64,000 nucleotides of DNA from Terriglobia bacterium (GCA_020073485.1 JAIQFB010000012.1:1-64000); one strand, 5' to 3'. Positions 1 through 9,445 are shown, numbered from the stretch's first letter. Numbers and translations: made by a program. The notes: generated by a model from the sequence alone, not told the origin.

Positions 1-1
1 G

Positions 2-1102
2 AAGCCTCTGCCGAATCACTGGGTGATTGGCATGACCATCGGCGTGTCGGTGGATGCCCAGGACAATGTCTGGATCATTCACCGCGGCGGTTCGCTCGAA
101 GCGAAGGAATCCTACGGCGATTGGAATCCTCCGGGTGCGGATTGCTGCATGGTCGCGCCGCCGGTTCTGGAATTCGACAAGGCCGGCAACCTGATCGGGC
201 ACTGGGGCGGCCCCGGCAAGGGCTACAACTGGCCGAACTCCAATCACGGGATTACGGTCGACTACAAAGGCAACGTGTGGATCGGCGGGAACGGCCGCGT
301 GGTGGATCCCAAGCTGCAGGACACCGGCGCGATGGCCGCGCCCGAGGCAGGCAAGCCGGGAGCCTACGCCGACAACCAGATCCTGAAGTTCACGCAAGAC
401 GGAAAATTCCTGATGCAGATCGGGAAGCCCTTCCAGAGCAAGGGCAGCAACGACGTGGACAACCTGAAAGGCCCCGCGAAAATTTTCGTGGATCCGAAAA
501 CTAACGAGCTATACGTAGCCGATGGATACGGCAACAAGCGCGTCATCGTCTTTGACGCCGACACGGGCAAGTACAAGCGGCACTGGGGCGCATACGGGCA
601 CAAGCCGGATGATACCGACCCCGGAAATTACAATCCGGACGCTCCGATCGACCAGCAATTCCGCAGCCCGGTGCACTGCGCGCAACTCTCGAATGATAAT
701 CTGCTGTACGTCTGCGACCGCCTGAACGATCGCATCCAGGTGTTCAAACCAGACGGCACGTTCGTCAAGGAGCAGATCATCGAAAAAAGGACTTTGGGCG
801 ACGGTTCGGTCTGGGACATTGCCTTCTCGAAGGACCCGGAGCAGAAATACATCTATCTGGCCGATGGAGCTAACGAAAAAGTCCACATCCTGCTGCGTGA
901 CACCCTACAGGTGTTGACCAGTTTCGGGGACGGCGGACGCCAGCCCGGCCAATTCTACGCCGTGCACAGCATCGCCACCGATTCCAAGGGCAATATCTAC
1001 ACCACCGAGACCTACCGCGGACAGCGCCTGCAGAAATTTGTGTACAAAGGACTGGGCCCGGTGACCAAGGAAGAGCAGGGCGTGCTCTGGCCGAAGAAGT
1101 AA
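2..1102 (+). CDS. Secreted NHL-repeat beta-propeller protein, 5' end outside the window
   Basis: The reading frame is open from the first bases and has no start or signal peptide here. The intact paralogue at 2911-4158 places the missing part at roughly 50 residues. Repeated blade motifs are visible, such as HGITVDYKGNVWIGGNGR, ADGYGNKRVIVFDAD and CDRLNDRIQVFKPDGTFVKE, typical of six-bladed NHL propellers. The two copies are highly alike along their whole length, so this is a duplicated family. No catalytic residues can be assigned, and a role in extracytoplasmic binding is only inferred. A long hairpin follows the stop codon. Confidence 0.85.
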   Translation, partial: KPLPNHWVIGMTIGVSVDAQDNVWIIHRGGSLEAKESYGDWNPPGADCCMVAPPVLEFDKAGNLIGHWGGPGKGYNWPNSNHGITVDYKGNVWIGGNGRVVDPKLQDTGAMAAPEAGKPGAYADNQILKFTQDGKFLMQIGKPFQSKGSNDVDNLKGPAKIFVDPKTNELYVADGYGNKRVIVFDADTGKYKRHWGAYGHKPDDTDPGNYNPDAPIDQQFRSPVHCAQLSNDNLLYVCDRLNDRIQVFKPDGTFVKEQIIEKRTLGDGSVWDIAFSKDPEQKYIYLADGANEKVHILLRDTLQVLTSFGDGGRQPGQFYAVHSIATDSKGNIYTTETYRGQRLQKFVYKGLGPVTKEEQGVLWPKK

Positions 1103-1111
1103 GTTAATTAT

Positions 1112-1175
1112 TTCCGAAGGTTCCTGTGGCGGGTCCCCGCGCTTACCGCGCGGGGCCGGCCCAACAACTTCGGAA
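1112..1175. repeat. Long intercistronic hairpin
   Basis: Outer arms TTCCGAAG (1112-1119) and CTTCGGAA (1168-1175) enclose an inner stem CCCCGCGC / GCGCGGGG with a TTAC loop. There is no U-run, so it looks more like a folded intergenic element or processing hairpin than a classical terminator. It separates the propeller gene from the metallo-beta-lactamase gene. Confidence 0.6.
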
Positions 1176-1217
1176 CCACATTGCATTTCCACTGCCTGCT
1201 GGCTTGGAACTGGAGAC

Positions 1218-2285
1218 ATGATGCGCAAGAAGCTGCCTTTTCTGTTCCTACCCGTGATGTTCCTATCCTGCGCCATGGCCTGGGCGCAATCCGGCAAGTC
1301 GTTAAACATCTATTTCATTGATGTGGAGGGCGGCCAGTCCACGCTGTTCGTGACGCCGTCCGGACAATCGCTGGTGGTCGATACCGGCTGGGCGGGAGGG
1401 CGCGATGCGGATCGCATCGTCGCGGTCGCCAAGCAGGCGGGCCTCACGCAGATCGACTACCTAGTGCTCACGCATTATCACGGCGACCACGCCGGCGGCC
1501 TGGTCGATCTCTCCAAGCGCATCCCGATCAAGACGTTCGTCGACCATGGACCTCCCATGGAAGAAACACGCAACGTGCCGCAAACTTTTAATTCCTACGT
1601 TCCGGTGCGCGATAAGGGCCAGCACATCCTGGCCGAGCTTGGCGCCCGCCTGCCCATCAAGGGCGCGGACTTCACGGTCGTCTCCGCAGCCGCCCAGACC
1701 ATTACCAAGGCATTGCCCGGCGCGGGAGCCGCGAATCCCCTGTGCGCCGATTTCCAGGCGAAGGATGAAGCCAAGGACGATCTGCTGGCCGGCGAAAACA
1801 AGCAATCGGTGGGCATGGTCATTTCGCTGGGAAAATTCCGCATGGTGGATTTCGGCGATCTGACCTGGAACAAGGAACACGACCTGGCCTGCCCCAATAA
1901 CCTTATTGGCACGATCGATCTGTATCTGGTGAGCCACCACGGGCAGGACATTTCCAGCCTGCCTATGATGGTTCACGCGATGCATCCACGCGTGGCGGTG
2001 ATGAACAACGGCGCGAAAAAAGGCGGAGCGGTCGCGACCTTTGAGACGCTGAAGAGTTCGCCAGGCCTTGAAGACCTCTGGCAGCTACACTACGCCGAGG
2101 ATGCCGGGGACCATAATATGCCCAAGGATTTCATCGCCAACCTGGGCACGGGCGGCACACTCCAGACCGGCGTCCCGGACGAGGGAACGGTGTACACCAT
2201 CCACGTGGAAGCCCGGCCCGACGGAAGTTTCACGGTCACGAACACGCGCAACGGAAAGCAAAAGGAATACGGGCCGCACAAATAG
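1218..2285 (+). CDS. Secreted metallo-beta-lactamase-fold hydrolase
   Basis: The 355-residue protein begins with a signal peptide ending near AWAQ (residues 21-24). The MBL metal motif THYHGDH is at residues 85-91, preceded by VVDTGW. A later SHHGQD resembles the SHHG element of ComEC-like MBL domains. The product should be a periplasmic or exported metal-dependent hydrolase of unknown substrate. The ComEC-type MBL resemblance suggests phosphoesterase chemistry, but that is inference. ATG 1218 is used; a second ATG follows directly. It lies between the two paralogous propeller genes. Confidence 0.85.
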   Translation: MMRKKLPFLFLPVMFLSCAMAWAQSGKSLNIYFIDVEGGQSTLFVTPSGQSLVVDTGWAGGRDADRIVAVAKQAGLTQIDYLVLTHYHGDHAGGLVDLSKRIPIKTFVDHGPPMEETRNVPQTFNSYVPVRDKGQHILAELGARLPIKGADFTVVSAAAQTITKALPGAGAANPLCADFQAKDEAKDDLLAGENKQSVGMVISLGKFRMVDFGDLTWNKEHDLACPNNLIGTIDLYLVSHHGQDISSLPMMVHAMHPRVAVMNNGAKKGGAVATFETLKSSPGLEDLWQLHYAEDAGDHNMPKDFIANLGTGGTLQTGVPDEGTVYTIHVEARPDGSFTVTNTRNGKQKEYGPHK

Positions 2286-2340
2286 CGGGCCGCGCGGCAA
2301 CGAATTTGGATTTCTCAATTTGACAGGGGGAAATACTCAC

Positions 2341-2862
2341 ATGAAATACGTCTGGGCGTTGGTCTTGTGCGCACTGGCTTGTCTTCCGCTGCCCGTTAGG
2401 GCGCAAGAAGAGAAGCACAAGCCGAACACCGGCACTGCCGCTCTGGAAAAAGAGCTCTTCGCGGTGGAGCTGAAGTGGATGAAGGCCGAATTCGATAAGA
2501 AGACGTCCGGCCCGGACAGCATGGGCGAGATGTGGACCGACGATTTCTTCGACATCCTGCCCGGCGGCAAGGTGGTCAACAAGCAGCAGATGATGGACCA
2601 GATGGTCCATACCGACCGCCAGCCCGGCACCGGAGCGTTCCCGGACCATTTCAAGCTGCGCGCCGTGTACGGAAACGTTGCGCTGGCTAGCGATCACACG
2701 GTCATCAAGGGCGTGGACGCCAACGGCAAGATCGTCGTCGTGCGGGAAATGGGCGTGCTGCGCATGTTTGTGAAAGAAAATGGGAAGTGGAGGGTGGCTG
2801 GGGCGGGATTGGTTCCCATCGTGCCGGCACCGGGCGCGGCTGCGGCGCCAAGCGCGAAGTAG
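2341..2862 (+). CDS. Secreted NTF2-like (DUF4440/SnoaL-type) protein
   Basis: The start ATG 2341 is chosen because it follows the purine-rich GACAGGGGGAAA site and opens a clear signal peptide ending at VRAQ; the open frame extends much further upstream without these signs. The mature part (about 150 residues) has the helix-then-sheet pattern of NTF2-like folds: LKWMKAEFDKK, MWTDDFFDILPGGKVVNKQQ, then VYGNVALASDHTVIKG and LRMFVKENGKWRVAGA. Family members range from enzymes to binding proteins, and no active-site assignment is possible. A paralogue is at 4208-4723. Confidence 0.8.
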   Translation: MKYVWALVLCALACLPLPVRAQEEKHKPNTGTAALEKELFAVELKWMKAEFDKKTSGPDSMGEMWTDDFFDILPGGKVVNKQQMMDQMVHTDRQPGTGAFPDHFKLRAVYGNVALASDHTVIKGVDANGKIVVVREMGVLRMFVKENGKWRVAGAGLVPIVPAPGAAAAPSAK

Positions 2863-2910
2863 CGAAAGTAAGGCGGCCATTTTTTCAATCCGCGTGAAGC
2901 GAGGAACGAT

Positions 2911-4158
2911 ATGAATCGCAAAATCGTGATCGGCGTGGCGTTTACCGGCTTGGTCGTGGCTCTGGGAATCGGATCGGCGGCCCTGGAGAAGAGGGCGAAA
3001 GTAGAAGCTGCCGCGGTGCAGGCACCCATGTTTGAAGTGGACCCGCTGTGGCCGAAGCCCCTGCCGAACCATTGGCTGATGGGGATGACCATTGGCGTTT
3101 CGGTCGATGCCCAGGACAACATCTGGATCATCCATCGCCAGGGCTCGCTTGAACCGGGCGAGCGCCACGCGACCACGAATCCCCCAATCGCCATGTGCTG
3201 CGCTCCGGCGCCACCGGTTCTGGAATTCGATCAGGCGGGTAACTTGCTGCACCACTGGGGCGGGCCGGGCAAGGGCTATGACTGGCCGGATTCCAATCAC
3301 GGAATTACGATCGACTACAAAGGCAACGTGTGGATCGGCGGCAACGGACGCGGCAAGGCGGCCGCGCCTCCCGCGGGCGGCGCTCCGGACGAATCGGCTG
3401 CGTCCGCAACCGCGTCCTACTTGGACAATCAGGTTTTGAAATTCACGCAGGACGGCCAGTTTCTGATGCAGATCGGCAAACCTCACAGCAGCAAGGGCAG
3501 CCTGGACACCGAGAACCTGCGCCTGCCGGCGAAAACGTTCATCGACAAGCAGACCAATGAGGTGTACGTCGCCGACGGCTATGGCAATCACCGCGTGATC
3601 GTGTACGACGCGGACTCCGGCGCATTCAAGCGCCTTTGGGGCGCCTATGGCCACAAGCCCGACGACACCGACATGGGCAACTACGATCCGGATGCGCCGC
3701 CACCGCAGCAATTTCGCAACCCCGTGCACTGCGCGGACATGTCCGTCGACCGCCTGGTGTACGTCTGCGACCGCGTGAACGACCGCATCCAGGTGTTCAA
3801 ACCGGACGGCACTTTCGTGAAGGAAGCGTTCATCGCCAAGCGCACGCTGGGCTCCGGCTCGGCCTGGGACATCGCGTTCTCGAAGGACCCGCAGCAAAAA
3901 TATATTTACCTGGCCGACGGGGAGAATGACCGCATTCACATCCTGCTGCGCGACACGCTGGAAGTGCTCACAACCTTTGGAGAAGGCGGACGCCAGCCGG
4001 GAGAATTTTACGGCCCGCACAGCATTGCCACCGATTCCAAGGGCAACATCTACGTGACCGAAACGTATCGCGGGCAGCGTGTCCAGAAGTTTGTTTACAA
4101 GGGAATCGGGCCGGTCACCAAGGAAGATCAGGGCGTTCTGTGGCCGACTAAGAAATAG
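2911..4158 (+). CDS. Secreted NHL-repeat beta-propeller protein, intact paralogue
   Basis: The 415-residue protein has an N-terminal membrane-targeting segment (IVIGVAFTGLVVALGIG) followed by the conserved lead-in FEVDPLWPKPLPNHW and propeller blades. Motifs such as IDYKGNVWIGGNGR, ADGYGNHRVIVYDAD and CDRVNDRIQVFKPDGTF recur nearly verbatim in the truncated copy at the window start. It carries an Ala/Pro-rich insertion (about residues 150-170). It is an extracytoplasmic propeller of unknown ligand. It sits head to tail with two NTF2-like genes, so the block looks like a duplicated propeller plus NTF2 unit. Confidence 0.88.
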   Translation: MNRKIVIGVAFTGLVVALGIGSAALEKRAKVEAAAVQAPMFEVDPLWPKPLPNHWLMGMTIGVSVDAQDNIWIIHRQGSLEPGERHATTNPPIAMCCAPAPPVLEFDQAGNLLHHWGGPGKGYDWPDSNHGITIDYKGNVWIGGNGRGKAAAPPAGGAPDESAASATASYLDNQVLKFTQDGQFLMQIGKPHSSKGSLDTENLRLPAKTFIDKQTNEVYVADGYGNHRVIVYDADSGAFKRLWGAYGHKPDDTDMGNYDPDAPPPQQFRNPVHCADMSVDRLVYVCDRVNDRIQVFKPDGTFVKEAFIAKRTLGSGSAWDIAFSKDPQQKYIYLADGENDRIHILLRDTLEVLTTFGEGGRQPGEFYGPHSIATDSKGNIYVTETYRGQRVQKFVYKGIGPVTKEDQGVLWPTKK

Positions 4159-4207
4159 CGGGAAATGGCGGCGCTTTAAGATTTTTAATTCCTTGGAGGA
4201 ATTTGTA

Positions 4208-4723
4208 ATGACGAAATTTCGCGCACTGTTGGTGGTGGCCCTGATGGCCGTGGCGTCCTTCGCCCACGCCCAGGATTCCACGATGAAGAAGGGCGACAAG
4301 GCCTGGGCGGATTTGGAAACGCACCTCGCGGACGTCAACAACTACTGGGTTTGCGCGCACAAATATCACAAGGACCACGCAATGGATTGCGTTGACTCCA
4401 AGAATGCGATCTGGCCCGACACCTTTTTTGAAATCAGCCGGCAGGGTGAAGTGACCGACAAGGCGGAAATGGTGAAGCGGCAGACCGCCACGGCCAAGGC
4501 TCATCCGGTTTCTCCCGGTGATGCCGGACCCAATCCCCAGGACTTCAAGCTAATGGCCGTGTACGGCAACGTCGCGATGGCCACCGATCACACCGTGTTC
4601 AAGGCCGCCGACGCCAGCGGTAAGATCGTGGTGACCGACGAAGCCAACGTGCTGCGGATTTTCGTGAAGTTGAACGGCAAGTGGGTGCCCGCGGCCGCGG
4701 CATTGGTCCCCGAAATAAAATAA
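4208..4723 (+). CDS. Secreted NTF2-like protein, paralogue of 2341-2862
   Basis: ATG 4208 follows TTGGAGGAATTTGTA, a good ribosome binding site, and opens a signal peptide ending near AHAQ. The 171-residue product shares with its paralogue the segments LMAVYGNVAMATDHTVFKA, GKIVVTDEANVLRIFVKLNGKW and a PGGK/RQGEV-type turn. It differs in having two Cys residues near the mature N-terminus (VCAHKYHKDHAMDCVDSKN) that could form a disulfide. Function is unknown; the co-duplication with the propeller genes suggests a shared role. Confidence 0.8.
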   Translation: MTKFRALLVVALMAVASFAHAQDSTMKKGDKAWADLETHLADVNNYWVCAHKYHKDHAMDCVDSKNAIWPDTFFEISRQGEVTDKAEMVKRQTATAKAHPVSPGDAGPNPQDFKLMAVYGNVAMATDHTVFKAADASGKIVVTDEANVLRIFVKLNGKWVPAAAALVPEIK

Positions 4724-4767
4724 AGACGCCAGGGGACGTGGGCAACACGGGGCCGTAACTTCCGGCG

Positions 4768-4776
4768 TGGTACAAT
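4768..4776 (+). promoter_or_regulatory. Extended -10 promoter element
   Basis: TG-G-TACAAT matches an extended -10 element with no evident -35. Initiation about 7 bases downstream would give a leader of roughly 20 bases ending in the GAGGAG site of the small gene at 4805. Confidence 0.45.
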
Positions 4777-4804
4777 TTCGTTTGAGCTTTTCGAGGAGCA
4801 ATTG

Positions 4805-5065
4805 ATGCGCAACCGAGGTAATCGAGGCAACCATAGCCGGCTAGGCCGGAACGACTGGCACCAGAGAGCCGCCGAGTTCCATGACCTCGCCGCGCATGCT
4901 CACCGCATCGCCGCAACGCATCACGATCAGGGTGATCACCAGACTGGGCACGAGCTGTCCAGGCACGCGATGGAATATTCCGCCAAGGCTTACAAGTACG
5001 CGCAAGAAGCTAACCAGGAATCGGGAAAGACCGAGGGCGCCGCGAAGCCGGGCACTAGGAAATAA
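4805..5065 (+). CDS. Small His- and Ala-rich helical protein, unknown
   Basis: The 86-residue product has a basic N-terminus and then a heptad-like pattern of HxxAA units (WHQRAAEFHDLAAHAHRIAA, then GHELSRHAMEYSAKAYKYAQEA), which predicts an amphipathic helical hairpin. GAGGAG at 4793-4798 is six bases from ATG 4805; TTG 4802 is an in-frame alternative. No signal peptide or catalytic motif is visible. The many His residues could bind metal, but that is speculative. A strong terminator follows. Confidence 0.65.
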   Translation: MRNRGNRGNHSRLGRNDWHQRAAEFHDLAAHAHRIAATHHDQGDHQTGHELSRHAMEYSAKAYKYAQEANQESGKTEGAAKPGTRK

Positions 5066-5096
5066 TTGTCCCTGCGCCGCTGTTCTTTCGGCGCGT

Positions 5097-5130
5097 GCCG
5101 CACCCTTGTAGTTTTCAAGGGTGCGGGTTT
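5097..5130 (+). terminator. Intrinsic terminator
   Basis: CGCACCCTTG (5099-5108) and CAAGGGTGCG (5116-5125) form a perfect 10-bp stem with a 7-base loop, followed by GGTTTT. A second smaller hairpin (GCGCCG...CGGCGC) lies just upstream. It ends transcription of the small gene at 4805. Confidence 0.8.
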
Positions 5131-5372
5131 TCCGACCCGTTGCTGCGATTGTCCCCTCTAGTGATTCCCATCCATGTTTTTTGCCCCGCCAGATTGCGCC
5201 TTGAAGAAAAACCCGTACCCTTCACAAAATTTGAGATTGCTGCGGCACCCCAGAAATTCGGACCGAACGAACTCCGTAATTCGACCTACCGGAAATTGAC
5301 TTGGTGCGGTCTTCCCACGACGCTTTAGCCCCTCCCGTGCATCTGATATGCTTTGGCCGCTTCGCACCGTCC

Positions 5373-6746
5373 ATGTCCACACTTTTGCCAGAGGAAGAAC
5401 TCGAACGAGGGCTCGGCCTGAGCGAGGCCGTCGCCTTGAACATGAACGCGATGGTGGGTATCGGTCCGTTCATCGTGATTCCGCTGGTGATTCAGGCGAT
5501 GGGAGGGCCGCAGTGCCTGCTGGCATGGGTGGCGGGGGCTGTTCTTTCGCTGCTGGACGGCGCGGTGTGGGCGGAGCTGGGCGCGGCCATGCCGCGCGCC
5601 GGAGGCACTTACGCATTTCTGCGCGAGGCCTACGGTCCCGGGCGCGGCGGGCGGCTGATGTCCTTCCTCTACATCTGGCAGACGCTGATCCAGGCGCCGC
5701 TGGTGGTGGCTTCCGGGGCAATCGGATTTTCGCAATACCTCACCTATCTTGTGCCGCTCGGAAAATACCAGCAGAAGGCGGTTTCCGCCGCGCTGGTCAT
5801 CTGCTTGATCATCCTGTTGTACCGCAGAATTTCCGCGGTCGGCCTGATTTCAAAATTTCTGTGGATAGGCGTGGTCGGCACGATGCTGTGGATGATCTGG
5901 GGGGGCGCGACGCATTTCTCGGCGAAGATGGCCTTCGATTTTCCCCCGGGGGCGTGGAACTGGTCGTGGGTGTTTTTCGCGGGGCTGGGCTCGGCCTCGG
6001 TGAACACGGTGTATACCTACCTGGGCTACTACCACATCTGCAATCTGGGCGCGGAGATTCGCCAGCCGGAGCGCATCATCCCCAAGACGATCTTGATTTC
6101 GATCGCCGGAATCGCCGTTCTGTATCTGGCCATGCAGACGAGCATTCTGGGCGTGGTGCCGTGGCGCGAGGCGCAACATTCGCAATTTATCGTGAGCCTG
6201 TTTGTCGAGCGGCTGTACGGCACGCGCGCCGCCACGTTCGCGACGATCATGATTTTGTGGATCGCGTTTGCCTCGCTGTTCACCACGCTGCTGAGCTATT
6301 CCCGTGTGCCCTTTGCCGCGGCCGTGGACGGCAATTTCTTTCCGGTCTTCGCGCGCGTGCATCCCACCAAACATTTTCCGCATGTGTCTTTTCTCTTCCT
6401 GGGAATTGCGTCGCTCCTGTTCAGCGTGTTGTTCAAACTTTCCACCGTAATTACCGGGATCCTCGCCATGCGCGTGATCGTGCAGTTTATCGGCCAGGGC
6501 GTGGGAGTGATGCTGTTGCGCCGCCGATGGCCTCCCAGCCGCCTTCCCTTTAAGATGTGGTTTTATCCATTGCCCGCGGTTCTCTCGATCATTTGCTGGA
6601 TTTGCATCTTTATCTCGACCGGATGGAAGTTTGCCCTGGGAGGGGTCGTCGTGATTGCTTTGGGCATTCTTACGTATATGATTCAGGCGCGCTATCGGGG
6701 CGTATGGCCGTTCGCCCCGACTCCGATCGGGGAGGTCCAACCATGA
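5373..6746 (+). CDS. APC-superfamily amino acid permease
   Basis: This 457-residue integral membrane protein shows about 12 hydrophobic segments. TM1 (VALNMNAMVGIGPFIVIPLV) carries the GIG-type bend typical of amino acid/polyamine/organocation transporters, and EIRQPERIIPKTILIS is the family's cytoplasmic loop motif before TM7. ATG 5373 is chosen because family alignment would begin near MSTLLPEEELERG; an upstream in-frame GTG at 5301 has no ribosome site. The stop overlaps the start of the PIG-L gene by four bases (ATGA), so the two are translationally coupled. Substrate is unknown. Confidence 0.85.
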   Translation: MSTLLPEEELERGLGLSEAVALNMNAMVGIGPFIVIPLVIQAMGGPQCLLAWVAGAVLSLLDGAVWAELGAAMPRAGGTYAFLREAYGPGRGGRLMSFLYIWQTLIQAPLVVASGAIGFSQYLTYLVPLGKYQQKAVSAALVICLIILLYRRISAVGLISKFLWIGVVGTMLWMIWGGATHFSAKMAFDFPPGAWNWSWVFFAGLGSASVNTVYTYLGYYHICNLGAEIRQPERIIPKTILISIAGIAVLYLAMQTSILGVVPWREAQHSQFIVSLFVERLYGTRAATFATIMILWIAFASLFTTLLSYSRVPFAAAVDGNFFPVFARVHPTKHFPHVSFLFLGIASLLFSVLFKLSTVITGILAMRVIVQFIGQGVGVMLLRRRWPPSRLPFKMWFYPLPAVLSIICWICIFISTGWKFALGGVVVIALGILTYMIQARYRGVWPFAPTPIGEVQP

Positions 6747-9283
6747 AGCGCGGGATAAAACTCACGCTGCTTTCGATGCTCGTGGCGCTTGCTGTGGCGG
6801 CTTCGCCCGCTGTAAGACGCCTTGCCGCGCAACAGGCCAACGATGCGCCCGGCCGCGGACAGAGCGTCGCGGACACGCTCGAATCCATTCACAAAGCGCG
6901 AGTCGTTACGCGCGTGGTATTCATCGTCGCGCATCCCGACGATGAAGCGTCCACGCTGCTGACGTATCTCCCTCACGCGCTGGGGTCGGACACCACGCTG
7001 CTCACGCTGAACCGCGGCGAGGGCGGGCAGAACGCCATCGGACCCGAGCAGGGCGCGCAACTCGGCATCCTGCGCAGCTCCGAGCTTTCGGCGGCCATGA
7101 ACGTCGAAGGGCCACGCTTGTATTTCACGCGGGTGGTCGATTTCGGATTTTCAAAAACGCTCGAGGAAACGATCGAGAAATGGCAGGGCGCCGAACTCGA
7201 GGACATGGTGCGCGTGATTCGCACGGTGCGCCCGCAGATCGTCGTCAACGGCTGGGGCGGCCAGAAAACCGGCCACGGCAATCATCAGGATTCCGGATAC
7301 CAGACGCCAAGAGCCGTCGAGGCCGCCGCCGATCCCACGAAATATCCCGATCAAATCGCGGAAGGATTGAAACCGTGGCGCGCGGAAATGGTTCTCGATC
7401 CCGTGCGCCCCATGGGGCCGGGGCAGGAAAAAGTGGATTACACCGGGTCGTGGATCGTTCCCGCGGACGATATTTCTCCGATCTGGGGACAGAGTTATCG
7501 CGATATTTCCATGGAAGGATATCTGCATCACCGCTCGCAGGGCGTTACGCCGTTCTTGAATTCTCCTTTTGTGCGCCGCCCGTACGGACTGAAGCGCTCG
7601 ACCGGCGACGCGCCTTCTCCTTCCGATTTCGAGCAGCCCATCACTTCGCTGGCGAATCTGATTCCCGTGCCCTCCTCGGAAGCGTTGGCGGCGGCCGACC
7701 GCGCGCTCGACCAGGCGCGCATGGCGGCGGAAAAACTCGACTGGCCTGGCGCGGTCCGATCCATCGCGGAAGCGGGAAAACAGATTGTGTCCGTCGAAGA
7801 TCAAGTGAAAAAATCGCAGGATGCCCGCGCATCCGATGCCGTTTGGGAACTCGAGCAGGTCCGCGGGCGAATCGATCACGCGCTCTCCGATGCCGCAGCG
7901 ATCAAGATTGTCTCGAATTCCGACCGCAGCGAGCTCGTCGCCAGCGAAGGTTTCCATGTGCGCGCCGAAGTGATCCACCGGACCGGCACTCCGGCCACTT
8001 TTTCGAAGCCGGAATTAACAATGCCCTCCGGATGGAGCATCACCAAACAGGAAGAGAAAGATGGATCGATCAATTTCAGCGTCATGGTACCCGCCGGAGC
8101 GGTGACTCCGCACACGCCCGGCGATTTTATCTACCCGTTTCCTCCGCCGCTGGTCCGTGCGCGCACGCGCGTCGAGGTCGAGGGCTATGCCTTCGATTTC
8201 ACCGCGCCCGTGGAAAGCCTTCACGCTACCACCGTCAGCGTGCTGAGCTACCCGTTGCGGCTGGTTCCTCCGGTTGCGCTTACTCCGGAACCCGAACAAT
8301 ATGTAGTCGTCGAATCGCATCCGCAGCAGCAGTTTGAAATTTTCGCGCGCGTGCATTCGTTTGCGGAGTCGCCGTCGAAGGTCAGCGTGGGAGTGAACGT
8401 GCCGACCGGCTGGATGGCGCCATCGCCCGAGACCGTGGAATTTTCCGGCGTGGGCGACCGCCTGGTGCACCTGAGGGTGACGCCTCCAGCGAAAATTGCC
8501 GAGGGCAATTACGAATTGAAAACATACGCGAAACGCGGCGCGGAGACGTTCGAGACTTCGCTTGAGCCCCTGCCTTCGCTGCCCACGTATCTGTGGAACG
8601 CGCCTGCCAAGGTGCCGGTGCACGCTTTCGCCATCAACGTGCCGGATCATCTCCGCGTCGGCTACATCGCCGCCGATAATGACGCCATCCCGGAATCGCT
8701 GCGCCGCCTCGGCGTCGACGTCCAGATGCTGGACTCGAACGCGCTGGCGTTTGGCAATCTCAGCCAGTTTGACGCCATTGTGCTCGGCCTCCGAGCTTAC
8801 GAATTGCGCGCCGATGTGGTGGCCTCCAACTCGCGCCTGCTCGAATACGCGGCAGGCGGCGGCACATTGATCGTGCAAGACCAGCGCCCGCCGATCTGGG
8901 ACGGACTCAAGCCCGCTCCGTTTCCCGCGACGATGGGCTCGGGGCCGCGAATCACGGACGAAAACGCCGCCGTGACGTTCACCGATCCGGCCAGCCCGCT
9001 GCTGAATTTTCCCAACAAAATTACCGCGCACGATTTCGACAACTGGGTGCAGGAACGCGGCCTCTATTTCTGGGAAAAGTGGGACCCGCAATACCACATC
9101 GTCCTCTCCATGCACGATCCCGGAGAAAAAGATCTTCTCGGCAGCCTGTTGTGGGTCCGCACCGGCAAGGGGACGTACATCTACACGGGGCTTTCGTTCT
9201 CGCGCCAGTTGCCCGAGGGAAATGCCGGCGCATTCCGTCTGTTCGTGAATTTGTTGAGCCAATCGCGAAACGCGGCGAAATAG
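6743..9283 (+). CDS. Secreted PIG-L (LmbE) deacetylase with C-terminal ThuA/GATase-like domain
   Basis: ATG 6743 follows GGAGGT (6731-6736) and overlaps the permease stop. The 846-residue protein has a signal peptide (to about residue 30) and the PIG-L metal motif AHPDDE at residues 63-68, with a distal HGNHQDSG near 177-184. This domain removes N-acetyl groups from sugar substrates in known members. The middle part is beta-rich, with an NEW3-like section (about 520-620). The C-terminal 220 residues (VGYIAADNDAIPESLRRLGV, then YAAGGGTLIVQDQ) resemble a ThuA-like class I glutaminase-type fold. Coupling with a permease suggests uptake of the released product, which is inference. Confidence 0.85.
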   Translation: MKRGIKLTLLSMLVALAVAASPAVRRLAAQQANDAPGRGQSVADTLESIHKARVVTRVVFIVAHPDDEASTLLTYLPHALGSDTTLLTLNRGEGGQNAIGPEQGAQLGILRSSELSAAMNVEGPRLYFTRVVDFGFSKTLEETIEKWQGAELEDMVRVIRTVRPQIVVNGWGGQKTGHGNHQDSGYQTPRAVEAAADPTKYPDQIAEGLKPWRAEMVLDPVRPMGPGQEKVDYTGSWIVPADDISPIWGQSYRDISMEGYLHHRSQGVTPFLNSPFVRRPYGLKRSTGDAPSPSDFEQPITSLANLIPVPSSEALAAADRALDQARMAAEKLDWPGAVRSIAEAGKQIVSVEDQVKKSQDARASDAVWELEQVRGRIDHALSDAAAIKIVSNSDRSELVASEGFHVRAEVIHRTGTPATFSKPELTMPSGWSITKQEEKDGSINFSVMVPAGAVTPHTPGDFIYPFPPPLVRARTRVEVEGYAFDFTAPVESLHATTVSVLSYPLRLVPPVALTPEPEQYVVVESHPQQQFEIFARVHSFAESPSKVSVGVNVPTGWMAPSPETVEFSGVGDRLVHLRVTPPAKIAEGNYELKTYAKRGAETFETSLEPLPSLPTYLWNAPAKVPVHAFAINVPDHLRVGYIAADNDAIPESLRRLGVDVQMLDSNALAFGNLSQFDAIVLGLRAYELRADVVASNSRLLEYAAGGGTLIVQDQRPPIWDGLKPAPFPATMGSGPRITDENAAVTFTDPASPLLNFPNKITAHDFDNWVQERGLYFWEKWDPQYHIVLSMHDPGEKDLLGSLLWVRTGKGTYIYTGLSFSRQLPEGNAGAFRLFVNLLSQSRNAAK

Positions 9284-9445
9284 AAGACTCGCGAAATGGG
9301 CGTGCGGCGCAAGCCCTGGGAATGTGATTTTTTGGGTGCCGCACTCTTCAGGTTTTTCGTGAGGGTACGGGCTTAGAGTCAACTTGAAGCGAGAATCGAT
9401 CCTGGGGCAACCTCGATCTCGGAAATTCAAGTGTCGCAAGAACTG

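Noticed and set aside
2236-4341. A 700-codon open frame on the minus strand
   Set aside because: It lies opposite three well-supported plus-strand genes and reads as low-complexity Arg/Ala/Val-rich sequence, typical of an antisense frame in high-GC DNA.
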